Positions 40,772 to 47,248 of a DNA stretch of 47,248 nucleotides are shown here, piece after piece. This DNA is from Burkholderia sp. Bp8992. Its GTDB lineage: Bacteria > Pseudomonadota > Gammaproteobacteria > Burkholderiales > Burkholderiaceae. Where the stretch lies: the NCBI RefSeq assembly GCF_003853705.1, contig NZ_QTQI01000043.1, positions 1 to 47,248 on the forward strand, given 5' to 3'. How positions within the stretch are numbered: position 1 is the first letter of the stretch; each line of letters begins with the position of its first letter. The position numbers were made by a program, and so were the translations under genes. Under the pieces are notes generated by a model. It did not search any database, was not told the DNA's origin, and saw only the letters and a program-made list of their open reading frames with translations.

Positions 40772-41869
40772 ATGCAACACTTCAAGGCGGGCAGAAGGCA
40801 GGTGATCAAAACCCTCGGCACGGCACTCGCTGCATCCGCCCTTCCGATGCCATTCATCAGTACTGCGAAGGCACAGTCGAGCAGCTTCGCCGGCAAGACG
40901 CTGCGCCTGCTCACCTGGTCCGACGATACCGGCGCGGCCGCCCTGCGCAACATCGCGGAAACCTTCAGCAAGCAGACCGGCGCACGCGTGATCGCCGATC
41001 GCGCGGACGGCACGTCGGGCATGGTCGCGAAGGTCAAGGCCGCGGGCGAGCGGCCGACCTACGATGTCATCACGCTCGCCGGCGTGGGTGCGGCGGGTCT
41101 CGCCGATGCGGGCCTGCTCACGAAGCCGGACCTGAACCGGCTGCCGAACCTGAAGGACGTCGCGCCGCCCTACCGCACCGGTGCGAACGGCTTCGGCATC
41201 GGCTACCTGCTGTGGTCGGACGGGCTGATCTACAACACGGCGACCGTGAAGAGCGCGCCGGCGAGCTACGAGGCACTGTGGGATCCGAAGTATGCGGGCC
41301 GCCTGTTCCTGCCGCCGCCCGAGTGGGCCGAAGCGGTCGACCTCGCGATCATCGCCGCGAAGCTGGCCGGCGGTTCGCAGCAGAACATCGATCCGGGATT
41401 CCGGAAGCTCGCGCAGTTGAAGGATCGCGTGATGACGCTCGGTGAAAACCCGAACCAGGTGGCCGACCTGTTCCGCACCGGCTCGCTCGACATCGGCGGC
41501 ATCTATTCGCCCGCGTTCTTCCCGGACCAGATCCGCAAGCCCGACTACAAGATGGGCGTGACGTACGGGATGAAGGAAGGCTTCGCGACGCAACTGATGT
41601 TCACCGTGATCCCGAAGGCGCACCCGGGCGACCTCGACCTGATTCACGCATTCATCAACCATTCGCTCGACGCGGGCGTGCAGGGCCGGATGGCGGCCGA
41701 CGTGCTGAACGGCCCCGTGAACGCGAAGGCCGTGATTCCCGCGGAAAGCCGCGCGTTCGTGCCGTCGCCGCAGCAGATCGCGGAGAAAGCCGTGCTGCAC
41801 GACGACAAGGCGCTCGCAGTCGTCCAGCCCGCGTGGATCAAGCGCTACACGGGCCTCTTCTCGGCGTAA
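40772..41869 (+). CDS. Polyamine-type ABC transporter substrate-binding protein (PotD/SpuD family)
   Basis: The 365-residue periplasmic protein opens with GRRQVIKTLGTALAASALP, a twin-arginine-like signal with cleavage near AKAQ. The mature part begins KTLRLLTWSDD and belongs to the SBP_bac_6/8 group that binds spermidine, putrescine or related cations. ATG 40772 has AGGAGA upstream, and longer readings have no ribosome site. It lies four bases before the first permease gene. Lack of a clear full set of polyamine-binding acidic residues by eye leaves the ligand open. Confidence 0.85.
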   Translation: MQHFKAGRRQVIKTLGTALAASALPMPFISTAKAQSSSFAGKTLRLLTWSDDTGAAALRNIAETFSKQTGARVIADRADGTSGMVAKVKAAGERPTYDVITLAGVGAAGLADAGLLTKPDLNRLPNLKDVAPPYRTGANGFGIGYLLWSDGLIYNTATVKSAPASYEALWDPKYAGRLFLPPPEWAEAVDLAIIAAKLAGGSQQNIDPGFRKLAQLKDRVMTLGENPNQVADLFRTGSLDIGGIYSPAFFPDQIRKPDYKMGVTYGMKEGFATQLMFTVIPKAHPGDLDLIHAFINHSLDAGVQGRMAADVLNGPVNAKAVIPAESRAFVPSPQQIAEKAVLHDDKALAVVQPAWIKRYTGLFSA

Positions 41870-41873
41870 CGAC

Positions 41874-42788
41874 ATGGCCTCCCTGTCTTCCCCCCGCGAT
41901 GCAGGGTCGGCCGGCACCGTAACGGCCGGTGCCGGCCCCGACGCCGCCCCCGCGCTGGCCGGCGTGCCGCCGTGGCTGCTGCTCGCACCGATCCTCGCGT
42001 TCCTCGCGGTACTTGCCGCCGCGACGCTCACGGTATTGCGCATGAGCGTCGGCGTGTCCGGCGACGAATGGCGCACCTTCACGCTGCAGAACTACGCCGA
42101 TCTCGCGGATCCGTACTTCACGACGTCGCTGTGGCTCACGCTGCGCCTCGCGTTCCAGAGCATGGTGTGCGCGGTGCTGCTCGCGATCCCGGTTGCACTC
42201 GCGATGGCACGCACCGAATCGCGGCTCGCGCGCCGGCTGCTGCTCGCCGGCGTCCTGCTGCCGCTGCTCGTGAACCTGCTGCTGCAAGGGTACGGCTGGC
42301 TCGTGATGCTCGGCCCGGCCGGGTTGCTCAACCGCACGCTGCTCGCCACCGGCATGATCGGGCGGCCGCTGCAATTGCTGTACCGCGAGCACGGCGTACT
42401 GCTCGGCCTGATCCAGACCGCGTTCCCGCTCGCCGTGCTGCCGCTGTCGAGCGCGCTGCGCGCCGTGTCCCGCGCGTACGACGAAGCCGCCGCGACGCTC
42501 GGCGCGAGCCGGTGGCAGACGCTGCGGCACGTGACGCTGCCGCTCGCGATGCCCGGCCTCGTCTCGGGCGCGCTGCTCGTGTTCGCGTACAACGCCAGCG
42601 CATTCGCGGTGCCGCTGCTGCTCGGCGGCCGGCGCGTGCCGATGCTTGCGGTGCTCGTGCACGACGAAGTCGCACCGCTGCTCAACTGGCCCGCCGCATC
42701 GGCATCGGGCGTCGTGCTGATGGGCGCGACGCTCGTCGTGATGGCGGTTTCCCAGCGCCTCGCGCGCACCCTCGAGGTGAACCGATGA
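41874..42788 (+). CDS. Polyamine-type ABC transporter permease (PotB-like)
   Basis: The 304-residue permease has six predicted membrane helices and the EAA loop YDEAAATLGASRWQTLRHVTLPLAMPG, as in PotB. The N-terminal 30 residues are soluble and Ala/Gly-rich. ATG 41874 follows four bases after the binding-protein stop. Its stop overlaps the next permease (ATGA). It should pair with the PotC-like permease at 42785. Confidence 0.9.
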   Translation: MASLSSPRDAGSAGTVTAGAGPDAAPALAGVPPWLLLAPILAFLAVLAAATLTVLRMSVGVSGDEWRTFTLQNYADLADPYFTTSLWLTLRLAFQSMVCAVLLAIPVALAMARTESRLARRLLLAGVLLPLLVNLLLQGYGWLVMLGPAGLLNRTLLATGMIGRPLQLLYREHGVLLGLIQTAFPLAVLPLSSALRAVSRAYDEAAATLGASRWQTLRHVTLPLAMPGLVSGALLVFAYNASAFAVPLLLGGRRVPMLAVLVHDEVAPLLNWPAASASGVVLMGATLVVMAVSQRLARTLEVNR

Positions 42789-43627
42789 ATGCCCTGCTCC
42801 TGCGCGCGCCCATGCCCGGGCGCCTCGGACGCGTGACGGGCGCGCTCGCGACGCTCGTGCTGTTCCTCGCCGCGCTGCCGATCCTGACGATGATCACGAT
42901 GTCGTTCGGCGCGTCGGGCACGCTCGAATTCCCGCCGCGCGAATTCAGCCTGCACTGGTATCGCGCCGCCTGGCAGACGTTCGTGTCGTCCGATGCGGGC
43001 AGCGCACAGTCGATGGGCGCCGCGTTGACGACGAGCCTCGTCGTCGCGGTCGCGACGATGCTGATCGCGACCGCCGTGTCGGTCCCCGCGGCTTACGCAC
43101 TGTCGCGCTACCGCTTCCGCGGCAAGACGCTCGTCGAGCAGCTCGTCGCGCTGCCGATCGTCTATCCGCTCGTGATGCTCGGCCTCGCGCTGCTGATCGT
43201 GTTCAATGCGCTGCCGGTCGAACTCGGCATCGTGCGGCTCGTCGTCGCGCACGTGATCCTGACGCTGCCGTTCACCGTGAAGAACTGCGCCGCCTCGGTC
43301 GCGTCGATCGGCCCCGATTTCGAGGAAGCCGCGTGCCTGATGGGCGCGAGCCCGCGCCGCGCGCTCGTCGACGTCGTGCTGCCGCTGATGCGGCCCGGCA
43401 TCCTCGCCGGGATGCTGTTCGCGTTCATCGTGTCGTTCAACGAATTCACGGTGACGTTCTTCCTGTACAGCATCGACACGATGACGCTGCCCGTCTGGCT
43501 CTACAGCCGCACCGTGTCGTCGCTCGACCCGACCGTGTTCTGCTTCGCCGTGTTCACGGTCGCGATCGACTTCGCGCTGATCTGGATGCTCGAAAAACTC
43601 GTCGGCGACAAGGGCGTCGCGCTCTGA
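42785..43627 (+). CDS. Polyamine-type ABC transporter permease (PotC-like)
   Basis: The 280-residue permease has six membrane segments, the PREFSLHWYRAAW lead of PotC-like proteins and the EAA loop FEEAACLMGASPRRALVDVVLPLMRPG. ATG 42785 overlaps the previous stop by four bases. It precedes the ATPase gene by 38 bases. Confidence 0.9.
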   Translation: MNALLLRAPMPGRLGRVTGALATLVLFLAALPILTMITMSFGASGTLEFPPREFSLHWYRAAWQTFVSSDAGSAQSMGAALTTSLVVAVATMLIATAVSVPAAYALSRYRFRGKTLVEQLVALPIVYPLVMLGLALLIVFNALPVELGIVRLVVAHVILTLPFTVKNCAASVASIGPDFEEAACLMGASPRRALVDVVLPLMRPGILAGMLFAFIVSFNEFTVTFFLYSIDTMTLPVWLYSRTVSSLDPTVFCFAVFTVAIDFALIWMLEKLVGDKGVAL

Positions 43628-43665
43628 CGCGCGCCGCCTCGCCATCGCCCGTGCAAGGAATCCTC

Positions 43666-44730
43666 ATGACCCAGCTCATCCTCCAGAACGTGACGAAGCG
43701 CTTTCATCAGGCGTATGCGGTCGATCACGTCGACCTGTCGGTGCCCGACGGCAAGCTCGTCTGCTTTCTCGGCCCCTCCGGCTGCGGCAAGACCACGCTG
43801 ATGCGCATCATCGCCGGCCTCGAAACGCCGACCTCCGGCACCCTGACGTTCGCCGGCCGCGACCTCACGCACGTGCCCGCCAACCGGCGCGACTTCGGCA
43901 TGGTGTTCCAGTCGCTCGCGCTGTTTCCGCACATGACCGTCGCGCAGAACATCGCGTACCCGCTGCGGCTGCGCAAGACGGCCAAGGCCGCGCAAGCGCG
44001 GCGCGTCGCCGAGCTGCTGGAGCTGATCCAGCTTCCGCACATGGCCGACCGGCTCGTCACGCAGCTGTCGGGCGGGCAACGCCAGCGCGTCGCGATTGCA
44101 CGCGCGATCGCGTCGTCGCCGCGCCTGCTGTTGCTCGACGAACCGTTGTCGGCGCTCGACGCGAAGCTGCGCGAAGCGATGCAGGTCGAGATCCGGCTGC
44201 TCCAGCAACGGCTCGGCATCACGACGATCATGGTCACGCACGACCAGCGCGAGGCGATGACGATGGCCGACGAGATCGTCGTGATGGAGAAAGGCCGGAT
44301 CCAGCAGGTGGGCCGGCCGCTCGACATCTACCGCGATCCGGTCAATGAATTCGTCGCCGATTTCATCGGTCTCGGCAACATCCTGCCGGTCGCGTGCGAC
44401 GGCGACGACGCGATCGTGCTGCCGGGCGGGCAGCGGCTCGCGATCCGGCCGGCACCGCGCACCGCGGACGCCGTACGCCTGCTGATCCGTCCCGAGGACG
44501 TGTGCGTGCGCACGGCTCCGGCACAACAGCCCGGACCGAACACGCTCGCGGGCACCATCACGTTCGTCCGTGATGTCGGCGCATCGATCGAGGCAACGAT
44601 CGATTGCCGCGGCTTCACGCTGACGGCCGCGACGACACCGCGCGAAACGCCCGATCTCCAGGTCGGCATGCCGGTGCTCGCGGAGCTGCCGGCCCATGCA
44701 TGCAAGCTCATCGCCGCACGCGGCGCCTGA
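43666..44730 (+). CDS. Polyamine-type ABC transporter ATP-binding protein (PotA-like)
   Basis: The 354-residue ATPase has Walker A GPSGCGKTT, signature LSGGQRQRVAIARAI, Walker B LLLLDEPLSALDAKLRE and a C-terminal TOBE domain (about 275-350), as in PotA. ATG 43666 has AAGGAA 7-12 bases upstream. With 40772-43627 it completes a four-gene importer that begins 150 bases after the aminoaldehyde dehydrogenase and may be co-expressed with it. Confidence 0.92.
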   Translation: MTQLILQNVTKRFHQAYAVDHVDLSVPDGKLVCFLGPSGCGKTTLMRIIAGLETPTSGTLTFAGRDLTHVPANRRDFGMVFQSLALFPHMTVAQNIAYPLRLRKTAKAAQARRVAELLELIQLPHMADRLVTQLSGGQRQRVAIARAIASSPRLLLLDEPLSALDAKLREAMQVEIRLLQQRLGITTIMVTHDQREAMTMADEIVVMEKGRIQQVGRPLDIYRDPVNEFVADFIGLGNILPVACDGDDAIVLPGGQRLAIRPAPRTADAVRLLIRPEDVCVRTAPAQQPGPNTLAGTITFVRDVGASIEATIDCRGFTLTAATTPRETPDLQVGMPVLAELPAHACKLIAARGA

Positions 44731-44771
44731 CCGCCTTTCCCTTTCTCCAGCGCAACAACGAGGATCTCGCC

Positions 44772-45596
44772 ATGAACGCAACGACCCACGCCATTCGCCA
44801 CGCGCAGCGCCTGCTCGCCCGCTCTGCCCTTCTCTGCGCCTGCGCCGGCGCCGCCGGCCTCGCCGCCTTCGCGCCGCTCGCGCACGCCGACGCGCTCGAC
44901 ACGATCGCGAAATCGGGGGTCGTGCGCATCGGCGTGTTCGAGGACTATCCGCCGTTCGGCTCGATCGGCCCCGACATGAAGCCGCAAGGCTACGACATCG
45001 ACATGGCCAACCTGATCGGCCGCGCGTTGAATGCGAAAGTCGAACTCGTGCAGGTCACCGGCGACAACCGGATGGCGTATCTCGCCGACCACAAGACCGA
45101 CATGCTGCTGTCGGTCGGACAGACGCCGGAGCGCGCGAAGGTGATCGACTTCTCGAACGCGTATGCACCGTACTACCTTGCGGTATTCGGCCCGAAGTCG
45201 CTGGCCGTGAAGGGCACCGCCGATCTCGCCGGCAAATCGGTCGCGGTCGCGCGCGGCACGCTCGAGGACCTGAGCGTCAGCAAGGTCGCGCCGCCGAGCG
45301 CGACGATCAAGCGCTTCGACGACCCGAACGGCGCGATCGCCGCGTTCCTGTCGGGACAGGCGCAACTGCTGGTGGTCGGCAACGACGTCGGCGCGACGAT
45401 CATCGCACGTCATCCGTCGATCGATCCGGAACAGAAATTCTCGCTGTTCAGCTCGCCCGATCACGTCGGCCTGAACAAGAACGAAGCGCGCCTGATGCAG
45501 AAGGTCAACGACGCGATCGCCGGCGCGAAGAAGAGCGGCACACTGAACACGTTGTCGCAGAAGTGGCTGCACGCGGCATTGCCGGCCGACCTGTGA
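44772..45596 (+). CDS. Polar amino-acid ABC transporter substrate-binding protein, second system
   Basis: The 274-residue SBP_bac_3 protein is a paralogue of 28555-29361: signal LLARSALLCACAGAAGLAAF, then the mature start ADALDTIAKSG, EDYPPFGSIGPDMKPQGYDIDMA, TPERAKVIDFSNAYAPY. Its signal region has two cysteines and ends near AHA, so Sec export and cleavage are likely. ATG 44772 has GAGGA about 8-12 bases upstream. It is 41 bases after the PotA-like gene and may belong to that transcript. Confidence 0.9.
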   Translation: MNATTHAIRHAQRLLARSALLCACAGAAGLAAFAPLAHADALDTIAKSGVVRIGVFEDYPPFGSIGPDMKPQGYDIDMANLIGRALNAKVELVQVTGDNRMAYLADHKTDMLLSVGQTPERAKVIDFSNAYAPYYLAVFGPKSLAVKGTADLAGKSVAVARGTLEDLSVSKVAPPSATIKRFDDPNGAIAAFLSGQAQLLVVGNDVGATIIARHPSIDPEQKFSLFSSPDHVGLNKNEARLMQKVNDAIAGAKKSGTLNTLSQKWLHAALPADL

Positions 45597-45639
45597 TGCA
45601 CGCCGCCCCAGCCCCGTATTCACGACGAAAGGCATTGCG

Positions 45640-46404
45640 ATGACCTACGTGTTCGACTTCAGCGATTTCGGCCTCTACGCCGGCATGCTTGCGCGCGGCA
45701 TCGGCGTGACGCTCGGCCTCACCGCGGCCGCCACCGCGCTCGGCGGCCTGATCGGCACCGCCGGCGCCTGGATCGCGCTGGCCGGCCCGCGCTGGGCGCG
45801 CGCGCTCGTCGCGGCCTACGTCGAACTGATCCGCAATACGCCGTTCCTGGTCCAGTTGTTCTTCATCTTCTTCGGACTACCGGCGATCGGCGTGCACATC
45901 GACGAAGCGCAGGCGGCCGTACTGGCCATGACGGTCAACCTGGGCGCGTATGCGGTCGAGATCCTGCGTGCCGGCATCGAATCGGTGCCGCACGGGCAAG
46001 TGCAGGCCGCGCGGGCGCTCGGGCTGCACGGCCGGCAGGTGTTCGGTCACGTCGTGCTGCCGCAGGCGCTCGCGAACGTGTACCCCGCGCTGCTCGGGCA
46101 GGTGCTGATCGTGATGCTCGGCTCGGCCGTCGTCTCGCAGATCTCGGTGCCCGACCTGACCTACGCGGCGAACTTCATCCAGTCGCGCAATTTCCGTGCG
46201 TTCGAGATCTACATCGTCGTGACCGCGATCTACCTGCTGCTGTCGATCGCGCTGCGCATGCTGCTCAATCGCGTCGGCCGGCGGCTGTTCTCGGGCCGCA
46301 CGCCGCACGGCGCGGCGGCCGCGCCTCGGCGCGCGCGCGTTGCCCGCTTCACGTGGCGCGCCCGCGCGCCTGAAACCCGCCTTCCCACTGAGCGTGCACG
46401 ATGA
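45640..46404 (+). CDS. Polar amino-acid ABC transporter permease, second system
   Basis: The 254-residue permease matches 27779-28465 in its core (RNTPFLVQLFFIFFGLPAIG; ESVPHGQVQAARALGLHG). It carries an extra C-terminal stretch of about 30 Arg/Ala-rich residues (PRRARVARFTWRARAPETR) absent from the paralogue, possibly cytoplasmic. Its stop overlaps the next start by four bases. Confidence 0.9.
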   Translation: MTYVFDFSDFGLYAGMLARGIGVTLGLTAAATALGGLIGTAGAWIALAGPRWARALVAAYVELIRNTPFLVQLFFIFFGLPAIGVHIDEAQAAVLAMTVNLGAYAVEILRAGIESVPHGQVQAARALGLHGRQVFGHVVLPQALANVYPALLGQVLIVMLGSAVVSQISVPDLTYAANFIQSRNFRAFEIYIVVTAIYLLLSIALRMLLNRVGRRLFSGRTPHGAAAAPRRARVARFTWRARAPETRLPTERAR

Positions 46405-47057
46405 TCGAATTCACCTTCCAGGATATTGCATGGAACCTGCTGCTCGCCGCGCGCTGGACCGTGCTGCTGTCGCTGATCACGTTCGTCGGCGGCGGCATCG
46501 CCGGCTTCGCGCTGCTCGCGATGCGCATTTCGCCGGTGCCGGCGCTGCGCCGCTTCGTGGTCCTGTACGTCGAGCTGTTCCAGGGCACCCCGTTGCTGAT
46601 GCAACTGTTCCTCGGCTTTTTCGGGTTGCCGCTTGTCGGCATCGACGTGACGCCCTGGGTCGCCGCATCGGTCGTGCTGACGCTGAACGCCAGCGCCTAT
46701 CTGGCCGACATCTGGCGCGGCTGCGTCGACGCGGTACCGCGCGGCCAGTGGAGTGCGGCGGCAAGCCTCGGCATGACGTGGATTCAGCAGCTGCGCTACG
46801 TGGTATGGCCGCAGGCCTGGAAGATCGCGCTGCCGCCGACCGTCGGTTTCCTCGTGCAGGCGGTGAAGAGCACCGCGCTCACGTCGATCATCGGGCTGAC
46901 CGAACTGACCAAGACCGGCAACATCATCACCAACGCGGTATTCAAGCCGTTTCCGATCTATGCGATGGTCGCGCTGCTCTACTTCGCGATGTGCTTCCCG
47001 CTGACGCAGTACGCCCGCGTGCTCGAACGCCGCTATCGCGTCGCGAAGGCGCGTTGA
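46401..47057 (+). CDS. Polar amino-acid ABC transporter permease, second system
   Basis: The 218-residue permease is a close paralogue of 27132-27782, sharing NLLLAARWT, FQGTPLLMQLF.GFFGLPLVG and SIIGLTELTKTGN. The EAA loop is AVPRGQWSAAASLGM. It starts within the stop of the previous permease (ATGA) and precedes the ATPase gene by 40 bases. Confidence 0.92.
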   Translation: MIEFTFQDIAWNLLLAARWTVLLSLITFVGGGIAGFALLAMRISPVPALRRFVVLYVELFQGTPLLMQLFLGFFGLPLVGIDVTPWVAASVVLTLNASAYLADIWRGCVDAVPRGQWSAAASLGMTWIQQLRYVVWPQAWKIALPPTVGFLVQAVKSTALTSIIGLTELTKTGNIITNAVFKPFPIYAMVALLYFAMCFPLTQYARVLERRYRVAKAR

Positions 47058-47097
47058 ACCGGCGCTGCGCGCGCCTCACCACGATCCAGGTACTTCC

Positions 47098-47248
47098 ATG
47101 ATTTCCATCAGCAACGTTTCGAAGTGGTACGGCCAGTTTCAGGTCCTCACCGACTGTACGACCGAGGTCAGGAAAGGCGAAGTGGTCGTCGTGTGCGGCC
47201 CGTCGGGCTCGGGCAAGTCGACGCTGATCAAGACCGTCAACGGCCTCG
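47098..47248 (+). CDS. Polar amino-acid ABC transporter ATP-binding protein, partial (right edge)
   Basis: Fifty codons are visible: MISISNVSKWYGQFQVLTDC, then KGEVVVVCGPSGSGKSTLIKTVNGL with the Walker A motif. This is the GltL/GlnQ type of PAAT ATPase. It should complete the second system. It differs in its opening from the ATPase at 26396-27145 (KNFGSHHVLKGIDFSVERG), so the two systems' ATPases are less alike than their permeases, as far as can be seen. Confidence 0.9.
   Translation, partial: MISISNVSKWYGQFQVLTDCTTEVRKGEVVVVCGPSGSGKSTLIKTVNGL

Noticed and set aside
1-47248. CRISPR arrays, tRNA or rRNA genes, insertion sequences, prophage genes
   Set aside because: No regularly spaced repeats, cloverleaf genes, transposase or phage proteins were recognised by eye on either strand.

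Overview
The window is GC-rich, densely coded DNA (high G+C third positions, short intergenic gaps, many ATGA and TGATG start/stop overlaps). Gene content and protein style match a Burkholderia-type beta-proteobacterium, most likely a secondary, catabolic replicon of the Burkholderia cepacia group; that placement is inferred from sequence style, not from a search. No rRNA, tRNA, CRISPR array, insertion sequence or phage gene was seen.

Layout. (1) 1-5460: small regulatory and stress-type genes: a lipoprotein start running off the left edge, a TetR regulator with repeated operator-like half-sites, a second lipoprotein, a divergent LysR / NmrA-type pair, a cupin and a two-domain GNAT acetyltransferase. 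(2) 5548-19267, all on the minus strand: a large catabolic cluster. Read from its promoter it is a dipeptide-type ABC transporter (binding protein, two permeases, fused double ATPase), a PuuB-like FAD oxidoreductase, a short AraC regulator, a bicupin, a DadA-like FAD oxidoreductase, a second PuuB-like oxidoreductase, an aldehyde dehydrogenase and an M20 amidohydrolase. (3) 19722-26326: a HAD hydrolase (minus), then on the plus strand a second GNAT protein, a GhrA-like reductase, a class III omega-aminotransferase, an Lrp/AsnC regulator and a GabD-like succinate-semialdehyde dehydrogenase. Regions 2 and 3 together look like a route that imports an amide-linked amine or peptide, oxidises its free amine end, hydrolyses the amide and feeds a GABA-like product to succinate. 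(4) 26396-29361 (minus): a polar amino-acid ABC transporter. (5) 29853-31343: the asparagine permease AnsP. (6) 31427-36987 (minus): a basic-amino-acid (HisJ/ArgT-type) ABC transporter in one operon with a histidine ammonia-lyase homologue and a HutC-type GntR regulator. (7) 37458-44730 (plus): an AruI-like ThDP decarboxylase, an aminoaldehyde-type dehydrogenase and a polyamine (Pot-type) ABC transporter. (8) 44772-47248 (plus): another polar amino-acid ABC transporter, paralogous to region 4, cut by the right edge.

The strongest oddity is the ammonia-lyase homologue at 32232-33725. It has the family fold signatures, but the Ala-Ser-Gly triad that forms the MIO electrophile is exactly missing, and two other active-site positions (the usual Tyr280 and Phe329) are changed, while several others are kept. 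Its operon imports basic amino acids, carries its own HutC-type regulator, and faces an arginine-type (AruI) decarboxylase operon across a promoter region with a HutC-like operator. This is the best candidate here for an undescribed enzyme or pathway.
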